Origin: Bradyrhizobium sp. Ec3.3
Lineage (GTDB): Bacteria > Pseudomonadota > Alphaproteobacteria > Rhizobiales > Xanthobacteraceae
Reading direction: 5' to 3'
Assembly: GCF_000472925.1 (NCBI RefSeq)
Contig: NZ_AXAS01000067.1
Coordinates: forward strand, 1 to 42,344
DNA length: 42,344 bases
Every line of letters begins with the position of its first letter. The first letter of the stretch is position 1. The notes below the pieces were generated by a model. That model saw only the letters and a program-made list of their open reading frames with translations. It was not told the DNA's origin and did no database searches. This document shows positions 17,496-25,977 of the stretch, piece after piece. The position numbers and the translations under genes were made by a program.

Positions 17496-19106
17496 TTATG
17501 AATGTTGCCGGGCTATTCCTGAAGTGGCGGTCCCGTTCGGCTCGGTCCACAGCCAGCCAACGAGGCCGGCAAGTGCGCTGCAACTCGCGGTCACAAGCAT
17601 GATCGTGCGCAGCGCGCGTTCAAATGCGGCAACCACCTCTTCATGAATGCCGGACTGTCCGGACATAACGGCATTCAGGGCTTCGTTCGCTTGCGGGGGC
17701 GTTGGTCCGACAAGATGATATGAAAAGCTTGCAAACAACGTTGCCCCGAGCGCTGCGACCGCGAGCAGGCCGGCTATTCGCGCGACCGCGTTGTTGACGC
17801 CGGAAGCAATACCGGCGTGGACGTTGCCGGCGGCAGCCATCACTGTTGATGTTAGCGGCGGAACCGTGATCGACATGCCGGTGCCCAGCAGGAAGATCGA
17901 CGGAAACACTCCGACCCAAAAAGGTTGCCTGAGATCGACAACGGCAAGCATCGCCAAGCCGCAGGCCGCGATGATGGGCCCCATCGTGAGCAGCGACCGC
18001 GGCCCCAGACGGTCGGTCAGAGTGCCTGCGAAGGATGCGCCGAAACTCATGATCAGGGCAAAAGGCAGCAATGCCGCTCCAGCTTGTGTCGCGGAGTAGC
18101 CGCCGAGCCGGATCAAGCCGAACGGTAGATAATAGAGAGCGCCACCGAGCGCGAAGTAGAGTAACAGCGTCAGCGCATTCGTTGCGGAAAAGTTCCGTGA
18201 TCGGTAGAGCGACAGCGGCATCATCGCCCATTCATGGAGTCGGGCTTCGATCGCGACGAATAAAGCAAGGAATGCAGTTCCCATTCCGAGGGCGGCCAGC
18301 ACTGTTTTGTCGCGAAATCCCGCCGTCGGAATGGCACTGAGACCCAACGTGATCGTAGCGAGGCCAATCGCGACTGTGACGGCGCCGCTCCAGTCGAGTT
18401 GCTTCGCGTGCGGATCGCTGCTCTCGCTGGCGAAGCGAAGCGCAAGTCCGGCCGCGGCAATCGCGAGCGGGACGTTTAGCAGGAAGATCGCCCGCCATGA
18501 GACCTGATCGACCAGCCAGCCACCCAGCGGCGGGCCTGCTGCCAACATCAGTGCACCTGCGCCTGCCCATATCCCGATTGCCTGGCTCCGCTCGTGCTCG
18601 TCGAAGCTCGCTCCTAACATTGCCAGACTGGCCGGCGTTAACAGGGCGGCGCCAAACCCTTGAACCGCGCGGCTGACGGTGAGGGCCGCAATGTTTGGCG
18701 AGAGCCCGCAGGCGACGGAGGCAGCGGTGAAGACCGTAACGCCCAGAACAAAAATCCGGCGTCGACCATAGAGGTCGGCGGCGGAGCCACCGATCAGCAC
18801 GAGCGCACCCAGCAACAGCATATAGGCGTTGACGATCCACTGTGTTGCTGCCGCATCCGAATGTAACGCCTGTTGGATTGCGGGTAGCGCGATGTTCACT
18901 ACCGACCCGTCGAGGAACGCCATGCTCGACCCGACTATGGTCGCCGCCAGCGTCAGCCACTTGCATCTTTGCGACAGAGCCCGGTCAAAACAGGTTGTCG
19001 CCTGGATGATCCCCGCGTGGCAGGCGGCCGTGTGAATCCAACCATTGGATGCTCGAGAAAGACGGTTGCCGCCGGTGGGGGTGCGCCTTGCGTATACAGT
19101 TAGCAA
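17496..19106 (-). CDS. MFS drug-efflux transporter, DHA2 (14-TM) type
   Basis: The clear protein runs from KWLTLAATIVGSSMAFLDGS through ALPAIQQAL, LYGRRRIFVLG, RAVQGFGAALLTPASLAML and GPPLGGWLVDQVSWRAIF, all DHA2 hallmarks with many membrane spans. It ends HEEVVAAFERALRTIML plus one last span. It probably exports drugs or other hydrophobic compounds using the proton gradient. The N-terminus is uncertain: the only in-frame start is TTG at 19106, which adds about 45 atypical residues before the first membrane segment. The real start may be a rarer codon, or the 5' end may have been altered. Confidence 0.82.
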   Translation of the reverse strand: MLTVYARRTPTGGNRLSRASNGWIHTAACHAGIIQATTCFDRALSQRCKWLTLAATIVGSSMAFLDGSVVNIALPAIQQALHSDAAATQWIVNAYMLLLGALVLIGGSAADLYGRRRIFVLGVTVFTAASVACGLSPNIAALTVSRAVQGFGAALLTPASLAMLGASFDEHERSQAIGIWAGAGALMLAAGPPLGGWLVDQVSWRAIFLLNVPLAIAAAGLALRFASESSDPHAKQLDWSGAVTVAIGLATITLGLSAIPTAGFRDKTVLAALGMGTAFLALFVAIEARLHEWAMMPLSLYRSRNFSATNALTLLLYFALGGALYYLPFGLIRLGGYSATQAGAALLPFALIMSFGASFAGTLTDRLGPRSLLTMGPIIAACGLAMLAVVDLRQPFWVGVFPSIFLLGTGMSITVPPLTSTVMAAAGNVHAGIASGVNNAVARIAGLLAVAALGATLFASFSYHLVGPTPPQANEALNAVMSGQSGIHEEVVAAFERALRTIMLVTASCSALAGLVGWLWTEPNGTATSGIARQHS

Positions 19107-19490
19107 TACTCGCCCGTCGCCGCGTCTTGATCTAGTGACAAACCGGAATAGGCTCGCGCCAACCCGTTAGTTCCAAGCCTGGCAGTGCGCTATGGCTAGG
19201 GACGCGCCCGACGACTAGGCGCGTCCCAAGTCCAAAGCCGACAATGGGACTTTGGCGAATGACCGCTTTGCGCCACAAGCGCCCGCTCTCGGTCCGATGG
19301 ATATGCTGAGCACGTCGGGTAGGCCCAAAACCAGGCTCTGTCTTCGGTGCGAAGTTGCGCATTATGGCGTCACAATGGCAGACTAGATCTACTCGCGTTT
19401 CATCGTCTAGCTTTGAGCGCCGAATGGACCTCGCCTAACATCATCTCCGTGCTGTGACCACCCGGATGAAGCTTAGTTGGAGGAAGCACT
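19107..19490. other. intergenic region with hairpins
   Basis: The region separates the divergent MFS and DUF5996 genes. It contains a strong hairpin (19199-19227) followed by overlapping shorter inverted repeats (AAGTCC/GGACTT and CCAAAG/CTTTGG) to about 19256. No gene is supported, and a minus-strand reading of 76 codons lacks coding character. Confidence 0.4.
19199..19227. promoter_or_regulatory. strong hairpin upstream of the MFS gene
   Basis: GGGACGCGCC (19199-19208) and GGCGCGTCCC (19218-19227) form a perfect 10-bp stem with a 9-base loop. It lies 5' of the minus-strand exporter gene and could be an operator, a leader structure, or an end signal for something decayed nearby. Confidence 0.45.
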
Positions 19491-20426
19491 GTGAACGCAA
19501 ATTGGCCAGACATCCCGTTCGAGAACTGGCGCGAGACATGTTCCGCGCTCCATATGTATTCGCAGGTTGTGGGTAAGTACCGACTTGCACGAACGCCTTG
19601 GCTCAACCATTCCTGGCACGCGACCCTCTACGTTAACGCACGTGGGTTGACGACTTCGTTGGTACCGGACGGGGCTGGCATTGAGATCACCCTCGATCTC
19701 CGGAAACATGCCGTCATCGGAGAAGCAGCAGACGGGCGCGCGACTGAGCTTCCGTTAGGACCGATGTCTGTGGCTGACTTCTATGCATATTTTCTCGAAC
19801 TCGTTCGGCGTATTGGGGGCACGCCGGAGCTTCACGACCGACCCAGCGAGGTGCCAGCCCCCATCTCATTTCGCGATGATCGGCAAACGAGGCCCTACGA
19901 TGCTGCAGCCGTGACAAGGTTCTTCGAGGCGCTCGTGCTCGCCAACAATGTATTCACCCGATTTCGAACCGGTTTCATCGGAAAGGCTAGTCCCGTTCAT
20001 CTCTTTTGGGGCAGCTTTGATCTAGCGGTCACGCGCTTCTCCGGACGCCCCGCGCCCCTCCATCCGGGTGGCATTCCTTCTTTGCCGGACGAGGTGACCC
20101 GCGAGGCATACAGTCATGAAGTCTCGTCGGCAGGTTTTTGGCCGGGCGGCGGCGGCACGGACTTTGCGGCCTTTTACTCCTATGCCTATCCCGCTCCTGC
20201 AGATCTTGCGGACGCGAAAGTGATGCCCGATGGAGCCTACTTCGACCGGAAGCTCGGGGAATTTCTCCTGCCTTACGATGTGGTGAGACAATCAGCTGAC
20301 CCGGAGGTAGCACTGATGGCCTTCCTGGAGAGCACATATCTGGCCGCAGCCGACCTCGGGCATTGGGATCGCAGGGCCCTCGATTGTCCCACCGGCGTAG
20401 CCCGCCGACCGCGGCCATTGAGTTAA
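19491..20426 (+). CDS. DUF5996-family protein
   Basis: A 311-residue cytoplasmic protein with the family pattern: WRETCSALHMYSQVVGKYRL and NHSWHATLYVNARGLTT at the start, ITLDLRKHAVIGEAADG, and HLFWGSFDLAVTRFSGRPAP with FWPGGGGTDFAAFYSYAYP. The start is GTG with GGAGG about 7 bases upstream. No function is established to my knowledge. Its neighbours do not suggest a pathway. Confidence 0.85.
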   Translation: MNANWPDIPFENWRETCSALHMYSQVVGKYRLARTPWLNHSWHATLYVNARGLTTSLVPDGAGIEITLDLRKHAVIGEAADGRATELPLGPMSVADFYAYFLELVRRIGGTPELHDRPSEVPAPISFRDDRQTRPYDAAAVTRFFEALVLANNVFTRFRTGFIGKASPVHLFWGSFDLAVTRFSGRPAPLHPGGIPSLPDEVTREAYSHEVSSAGFWPGGGGTDFAAFYSYAYPAPADLADAKVMPDGAYFDRKLGEFLLPYDVVRQSADPEVALMAFLESTYLAAADLGHWDRRALDCPTGVARRPRPLS

Positions 20427-21202
20427 GGGGCCCAAGGTCCCACAGCTGATGTTCAACTTGAAGACAGCGAAATCGATAAACTCTGAATTACCGGCAAACT
20501 TGATCGCTCGCGTCGACGAGGTGGTTGAATAGCTTGGTCGCCATGTCGGCTTCTGGTTCGCTGACCTGCAACCAGATGGCTTCGCTGTCTGGTTTTGAAG
20601 TGATTGTGTTGAAAAAGTCGCGCTCGCGAAAGCACCTATAGCGCCAATAAACCAAGTGGCATGACCTGGACGGCCTTTATCTTACTGTTGGTGATGGCGA
20701 TCGCAGCCTCGAAGTTCGTGCGCCATTCGCTCGCGGTGCTCGCCGCGATAGTGACGATCGTCGCACTGGTCTGGGTTTTGGCGGGGCACCCTCGGGATCC
20801 GCCACTTGGAGGCACTCGTTCGAGTTCGACGTCTCGCAGTACTCCATAGGTCGGCCGTGGAATTTTGCGGGGCCAAACCCCTCAGCGGTGCCACGGCAAT
20901 GGTGTAAGCAGTGGTCGTTAGACTCGATTCGTTTGGCGCGCCCATTACCGCCGAGCACCTCGCCTCGGCATTGAGCCTAAACCACTTATGCCGAGGTCGC
21001 CTTTCGGCTCGATCCCGCTCCGGCTCAACGTGCCGGGGATGACCGAAGAAGTCCAGCGCGATCTCTCTACCGAGACAACCTGAGATGCAGCGGGTCGAGC
21101 AAGTTTTTCTACAGATTCTCTCCCTCCAGCGAGAATGGTTCAATGAATCCTGCTGAAGCACTGTCTCGAAGATCTGGCAGTCCAATTGCGAAGCTAACAT
21201 GC
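20427..21202. other. gene-poor stretch
   Basis: Apart from one possible small membrane protein (20661-20849), I see only short readings. One at about 20992-21084, containing PFGSIPLRLNVPGM and EEVQRDLSTET, has protein-like composition but no recognised family or clear ribosome binding site. The region looks like decayed genes. Confidence 0.35.
20661..20849 (+). CDS. possible small membrane protein
   Basis: A 62-residue ORF starting MTWTAFILLLVMAIAASKFV and continuing with a second hydrophobic stretch, AVLAAIVTIVALVWVLAG. The tail is low-complexity (Ser/Arg/Thr) and may be out of frame relative to the original gene. Two membrane spans are likely if it is expressed. Confidence 0.35.
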   Translation: MTWTAFILLLVMAIAASKFVRHSLAVLAAIVTIVALVWVLAGHPRDPPLGGTRSSSTSRSTP

Positions 21203-21292
21203 GAAACGGAGTCAGTTCGCGAACTGATAAGGTTTCATACGAAACGGAGTCAGTCGGTGGACTGATAAGGATTTCGTTGAAATCTTATCAGT
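21203..21292. repeat. 30-bp direct repeat pair ending in a long hairpin
   Basis: Two 30-base copies (21203-21232 and 21241-21270) agree at 26 positions and are 38 bases apart; each begins GAAACGGAGTCAGT and ends ACTGATAAGG. The first contains the perfect palindrome CAGTTCGCGAACTG (21213-21226). The second is followed by GTT and an inverted copy of its end, forming a 14-bp stem with one bulged G (21261-21292). The arrangement resembles a tandem operator for a dimeric regulator. It lies about 70 bases before the acetoacetate decarboxylase remnant. Confidence 0.6.
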
Positions 21293-21364
21293 TACTGGCC
21301 GGCTGCCGTTGGGTGAGGGCAAACAATCCGGTCGGGGCCTCTGGCTGACTACCAACGCTCACCG

Positions 21365-21484
21365 CCGATCACCCGGATTAAACGAGTGACCGGCGGTCAG
21401 CTGTGGGGCTTTCCCAAGAAGCTTGCGCAGCCGAAGCTGGCGGTCGAGATCGACACGCGTCGGCACAAAAACATATCACACTAA
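21365..21484 (+). pseudogene. acetoacetate decarboxylase fragment
   Basis: The plus-strand reading RVTGGQLWGFPKKLAQPKLA VEIDT matches the conserved core of acetoacetate decarboxylases (GGRELWGFPKKLA-type). It then runs into unrelated residues and a stop at 21484. The rest of the gene, including the N-terminal part and catalytic Lys region, is missing or unrecognisable, so this is a relic. Confidence 0.6.
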
Positions 21485-21554
21485 ACCGCCGTCGCGGTAG
21501 AGCACGACGGCTCGACGCCCGCGTGTAGGGAAGTGGCTCGGGCTCTGCCAGCCT

Positions 21555-21749
21555 TTAGCTGCGCACGGCTGCGCGGAAGCCGACGAAGCTCAAGGCGCCC
21601 GCCACGATGACGGTAATCCAGCTCGCCCAGAACGGCACATCGACGCCATTCAAGGTGACGGACCACCCCATCACAATACGGATCAACTGTAGAAGTGCGA
21701 TTAGGGCAAAGATGGCGGCGGCAAGTGTGCAAAAGGTTCTTATGGTCAT
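21555..21749 (-). CDS. small two-span membrane protein
   Basis: A 64-residue protein starting MTIRTFCTLAAAIFALIALL, with a second hydrophobic segment WASWITVIVAGALSFVGF and a basic C-terminus. The ATG at 21749 has GGAG about 7 bases upstream. It resembles short hypothetical membrane proteins that recur in Bradyrhizobium. Function unknown. Confidence 0.65.
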   Translation of the reverse strand: MTIRTFCTLAAAIFALIALLQLIRIVMGWSVTLNGVDVPFWASWITVIVAGALSFVGFRAAVRS

Positions 21750-21942
21750 TGCCCGTCTCCGATGGCAGAGGACGTGCTCGTCCCCTGCAGCCAAAATGGG
21801 GAGGGACCGGCGCCGCGGCCACTCCCCTCAAGCAGGGAAGTGGCTTAACTGAGCCATTCTCGATGTGTCACACGATCGCCGTTTCGCGGCGCCGCGAGTT
21901 GGGATCACTTCCCGCCTTCGGCCCAAATGCGAGGTGCGCAAT

Positions 21943-21978
21943 GTCCGCTTTTTGGTCGCTATCGGGAGAAAAGCGGAC
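21943..21978. repeat. palindromic intergenic element
   Basis: GTCCGCTTT (21943-21951) and AAAGCGGAC (21970-21978) form a 9-bp stem around an 18-base loop. The surrounding sequence reads MSAFWSLSGEKRTSHAI, a pattern I associate with widely dispersed Bradyrhizobium intergenic repeats often mis-called as small genes. Confidence 0.45.
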
Positions 21979-22040
21979 GTCGCACGCAATCCGCGGGCGG
22001 TGTTACGCGTCAGAAATCTGTATGCGGCAATCAGTGCCAC

Positions 22041-22573
22041 AATGCTCGCAAAAATCAGCAGTGCTCCGATAATTCGACGTTATCAAGACCTTCTCCATTC
22101 TGCGCGCATCTGATCGCAGAAGGCGAGCGCGCGCGTTGGTCAAGTCAACAACAGGCTTGCTGTGTCACATGGCATGCGGATTTGCGCTTGGGTAGCCGGC
22201 GCGCGGGCTGCACTTGTAATCTATGCGTGAGGATTTGGCGCCTTGCGCGCTTTACGCACCAGTAAGTTCTAGCGATGAAGCCGAAACGGCAAGGGCCTGC
22301 GCACTCGGAAGCCCTAGGCAGAGTAGAGGCCGGCTTTTAGTTGCCGAAGGGGCTCACTGTTTGCGCGGAGTGGCGCGGGTGAACCGCCCATTTCAACACA
22401 ATGGACAAAGTGGAGCGCATTCTGAGAGTGGCGGTAGATCTTATTGCGATTGAACGTGATAAAACATGCGCATGCCGGGAACAGGAAGCGTCGCGCGCAC
22501 GATCTCTCTGCGGATCCGCCGGTCATTGCCGGCGCGCCGGGTATCGGATGTGTATGCTGAAGATCTGTCCGGA
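22041..22573. other. intergenic region, no gene supported
   Basis: Several overlapping readings occur on both strands but none has a convincing start, composition or family. The region lies downstream of the GAF/PucR-type regulator gene and upstream of no plus-strand gene. Confidence 0.4.
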
Positions 22574-24790
22574 CTACGCGATCAGATCGTTCATTTGCAG
22601 AGCAAGATAGAGAAGAACGCGCTGCTCGTTTGCGGCAAGCCGAAGGCCCGTCATTCGCTCGATCTTGTCGAGCCGGTAAGCGACGGTTTTCTGGTGGGTG
22701 CGAAGTTCTTTTGCCGCAGCTTGCTGGGAACAATTGCACGAAAAGAAAGCCCGCAAAGTCTGCAAAAGGATTTCGCGTTGTGGACTCCTCTCCTCCAAGA
22801 GTTTTCCCAAAGTCTCTTTTGCGAACTCGCGAAAGTCGGTGCCGTCACGGATGCCCATTAGAAGCCCGGCGACTCCGACTTCATCGAAACCGACAACGCT
22901 GGTCCTCCGACTCTGACGAGCGACATCCAACGCAATATGAGAATCCTTCCATGCTGCAGGCATGAGCATCGGATCGGAGCAAGGTCGGCTTAAACCCACG
23001 TACACGAGCGAGCCGGGAACACGTCGCATGATTTCGGCCACGAGGCTCTGGACGAAATCTCTAGGCCGCGCGCCGTCGCAAGTCGAAATAACGATAGCGA
23101 GTTCGTTTCCGCGCAATCCCGACAGCTTAGCGATGTTGCGCATCGGTAGGTGATTTGGCGCTTCGGCGACGGAGCGGCGGCGGCTTTCGATCTCTCCGCC
23201 GGTTAGGACATTTGAGTTGTCAGGTTTGTCGAGACCGTCGATACGACAGACGGCTACACAATATTCAGCGGGAATTTCAGCATCCAGTTCTATGGCCCGT
23301 TGAAGAGCCAGCTGCCGAAGGTGGTCGGCTCCTTCCAAGAGATCCCAAGTCAACGTCGCAAGCTTGTCGCTAAGTGCACGTGCCGCCGCTCTTTCCTTGG
23401 TTTGATGAAGCGCGGCGGTAACGCACAGTTCTGTAATAGCGAGCTGTGCGCTCTCGTTCTCGATTTCCGGATCGAGCATGATCGCCCAGCCCAGCTGTTC
23501 CGATCCTGCCGTTATGCTCTGAAAGGCGAAGCGCAGTTTCCCGGCAGATATCGTTCTATATCGGGTTTCAGAACCCCGATTTTGCGAAATCCCGATCCGA
23601 ATGGTGTGGAGAACTCCGTCTGTGGCTGCCGTTCTGGGATGGCAAGCCTGCACATCCAAGTGTTTGTCCAGAACAATAACAGCAGTTCGAAGATGTTGGT
23701 GTGCGCATTGCGCAATTTCGGACAGCCCGCCGCCATCTAGAAGGGTGGAGATAAGGCTTTCCTGCAGAGCTGCGGAATTGCGGATGACGTTATACCGCTG
23801 CTGGAGTTTGGTATGGGCGTCTTCCAGCTTCTGAGCGGCCAATTCGCGCGCGTCAAGCAGGGCAGCGTTCTCGATCGCAAGAGACGCTAGATTGGCGAGT
23901 GTAGCGAGTTCCGCCATGTGTTGAGGTGTAAACGTCGACGGCTTGCGCCGCCAAACCTCGAGGACGCCAATCACCTGTTCCTGGGACATAAGCGGTACCG
24001 CTAGAGCGGAACGGACGCGTTCGGCCCGCGCTAGGCTCATGAAGTCACGGCTGATGATCTCGCTTTGAACGTAGTCTTCTATCGAGCATGGCTTGCGTGT
24101 TTCGAGGACGCGGCCGCCGACGCCCTGTCCGGACTTCATGCGAAGGCTGGCCGTCTCGGCTGCCAGATTGCCGGTACAGCGCTTCATCACCAATGCATCT
24201 TCCTCGAGAAGCATGATGCCGCAGATGTCGGCGGAAAGTCGTGCCTTTGCTTCGTGGGTTATCTGAAGAAAAATCTCCTGAAGATTGCGGCTCTTTAGGA
24301 TCTTGTTCGCTACGCGCTGAAAGACGCGGATAGCTTCAAGTTTGTCAGGATTGCCGCAGTGGGTCTCGCTCGACGCAATCGCGAGCCTGAACACTTGGGA
24401 TAAGGTCGCGACATTGTCGCGCAGTGGGCCAGAATCGGTCACTCCTTCGACGAGAAGGGCGACGCTGCCGACCTGGACCGGAACGAAGATCGAGTCATCG
24501 AACTGGATTATGTCAGCCAACGCATCTGGAAGACTTTCGATCAGGGCTTCATCGGCGCCATCGTTGAGCTTTTCCCATTCGCGCCAAGCACCTGCCGAAC
24601 GAACGAGCAGCCGAACCTCGCGAGCAGAAAGAAATTTGCGAAACAAGATGCGAGCTTCGGCAAAGAGCGTCTGTGGTCCGCGATCAGCCGCATTGGCGAG
24701 CGTGACAATCGATTCTCTCAATAGCTCGGGCGCAAAGTCCGGATGTCCCTCAAGCATTCCTTTCTGCGCCAGCAGTGCGGTCCTACTCAT
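22574..24790 (-). CDS. GAF-domain transcriptional regulator with PucR/CdaR-type C-terminal HTH
   Basis: A 738-residue protein from the ATG at 24790, which has GGGAG about 9 bases upstream; a GTG 51 bases earlier lacks one. Residues about 165-315 are a GAF sensor domain (LSADICGIMLLEEDALVMKR, GVGGRVLETRKP, VRSALAVPLMSQEQVIGVL). A coiled-coil linker and a PucR-like middle region follow. The end carries the PucR-type helix-turn-helix (AAAKELRTHQKTVAYRLDKI then ERMTGL). It is 142 bases downstream of the alcohol dehydrogenase gene on the same strand and is the likely activator of the microcompartment operons. No AAA+ domain is present, so sigma-54 dependence is unlikely. Confidence 0.85.
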   Translation of the reverse strand: MSRTALLAQKGMLEGHPDFAPELLRESIVTLANAADRGPQTLFAEARILFRKFLSAREVRLLVRSAGAWREWEKLNDGADEALIESLPDALADIIQFDDSIFVPVQVGSVALLVEGVTDSGPLRDNVATLSQVFRLAIASSETHCGNPDKLEAIRVFQRVANKILKSRNLQEIFLQITHEAKARLSADICGIMLLEEDALVMKRCTGNLAAETASLRMKSGQGVGGRVLETRKPCSIEDYVQSEIISRDFMSLARAERVRSALAVPLMSQEQVIGVLEVWRRKPSTFTPQHMAELATLANLASLAIENAALLDARELAAQKLEDAHTKLQQRYNVIRNSAALQESLISTLLDGGGLSEIAQCAHQHLRTAVIVLDKHLDVQACHPRTAATDGVLHTIRIGISQNRGSETRYRTISAGKLRFAFQSITAGSEQLGWAIMLDPEIENESAQLAITELCVTAALHQTKERAAARALSDKLATLTWDLLEGADHLRQLALQRAIELDAEIPAEYCVAVCRIDGLDKPDNSNVLTGGEIESRRRSVAEAPNHLPMRNIAKLSGLRGNELAIVISTCDGARPRDFVQSLVAEIMRRVPGSLVYVGLSRPCSDPMLMPAAWKDSHIALDVARQSRRTSVVGFDEVGVAGLLMGIRDGTDFREFAKETLGKLLEERSPQREILLQTLRAFFSCNCSQQAAAKELRTHQKTVAYRLDKIERMTGLRLAANEQRVLLYLALQMNDLIA

Positions 24791-24932
24791 CGAGCTTTCT
24801 CCCGCCGGCACGAGGTACACCGCTTTTGTTCTTATGGGCACGAACGTTTCTTGTGCGATGCAATATTGTCGCCGATCGACTAAGAGCTTGCTCTGCTTGG
24901 CCTAATTTGGCAATGGCGGACGAGGATCTCAA

Positions 24933-25976
24933 TCAGACCCGGGGGTCGATGACGGCCTTCATGATCCTCTGAGCCTTAAGATCCGCATAGGCTTGCGAGG
25001 CATCGCCAAACCCAATTCTGCGATCGACTACCACCGTTGGATCGAGAGCGCCGGTTGTGATGAGTGACAGGAGCCGGGAGCGGAGGCGGATGGAATCACC
25101 AATTGCGAACCCTAGCGTGAGTTCGTTCGCAAAGCCTCTCGCCAGGGGAAACGGCCAAGTCTCAGCCGCATGGGCGCCTACGGAGATGATCCGGCCACGC
25201 TTTCGCACTAGGTCAAATGCGGCCGTCAGGGCGGAGGCACTCCCTACGGCCTCAATGATAACATCGGCGCCTTCTCCGTCGGTCAGGCGGGTGATCAAGG
25301 CGCGAGCCTCTTGTGGTGATGCAGCGAGGCTGCCGTTGGAGCGGGCGAATTCGCGCCGCGCTTCGCTCGGCTCTACCACGATGACTGCGCCTGCTCCGGC
25401 AGCCTGGGCCGACAGGCTGGCAAGCTGACCGACCGTTCCGCCGCCGATGACCGCAACGATTTCACCGGGTGAGAGGGCGCTGCGCTCTACGGCGGCCCAG
25501 CCCGTCGCTAAATTGTCGCCGAGCAGGATCGCAGCCTCGTCGGAACAGCCTTTTGGTATTAATCCGAGCGTCGTGTCGGCGTACGGGACCCGTACAAGCT
25601 CGGCCTGCGCCCCCGCCAAGGCCGGCCCGAAGGAAGTGCCAGTCCCGAAAAAGGCTCTCTCCGAGCACTCCCAATGGTCGCCTCGGTCGCAACATCGACA
25701 ATGGCCACAGGCGGCGAAGTCAGACGCCATGACCCTGTCACCAACCTTGAACCGGGTCACAGCACTCCCGATAGTCACGACCTCGCCCACGAATTCGTGG
25801 CCGATAACGGCGCCCGGCCGGATGCCTGCGAAATCGCCCGCGATGACATGCAGATCGGTGCCGCAAATGCCGGCTAATTCGACGCGAACCAAGGCATCCC
25901 CGGGCAGCTCGAGTCGGGGCGGGGGTACGTCCTCTACCGCAACAGTGCCAGATCCCTGGTAGACGACTGCGCGCAT
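24933..25976 (-). CDS. zinc-dependent medium-chain alcohol dehydrogenase
   Basis: A 347-residue MDR-family dehydrogenase. Catalytic zinc ligands are Cys38 (GICGTDLHV) and His60-Glu61 (IGHEFVGEV). Structural zinc cysteines are Cys90, 93, 96 and 104. A Rossmann motif (VIGGGTVGQLAS) is followed by an acidic residue that favours NAD(H). In the microcompartment it could oxidise an alcohol to the aldehyde used by the CoA-acylating dehydrogenase, or reduce aldehyde to alcohol to recycle NADH. It starts 1 base after the stop of the preceding dehydrogenase gene, so the two are tightly coupled. It is the last gene of the shell operon. Confidence 0.9.
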   Translation of the reverse strand: MRAVVYQGSGTVAVEDVPPPRLELPGDALVRVELAGICGTDLHVIAGDFAGIRPGAVIGHEFVGEVVTIGSAVTRFKVGDRVMASDFAACGHCRCCDRGDHWECSERAFFGTGTSFGPALAGAQAELVRVPYADTTLGLIPKGCSDEAAILLGDNLATGWAAVERSALSPGEIVAVIGGGTVGQLASLSAQAAGAGAVIVVEPSEARREFARSNGSLAASPQEARALITRLTDGEGADVIIEAVGSASALTAAFDLVRKRGRIISVGAHAAETWPFPLARGFANELTLGFAIGDSIRLRSRLLSLITTGALDPTVVVDRRIGFGDASQAYADLKAQRIMKAVIDPRV

Positions 25977-25977
25977 G

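Noticed and set aside
18232..18966. ATG-started 244-codon ORF inside the MFS gene
   Set aside because: It is out of frame with the clear DHA2 transporter sequence and is Arg-rich with no motif.
21828..22040. Small gene around 21.9 kb (readings such as MSAFWSLSGEKRT)
   Set aside because: The pattern matches a type of dispersed intergenic repeat often mis-annotated as protein, and it overlaps a palindrome.
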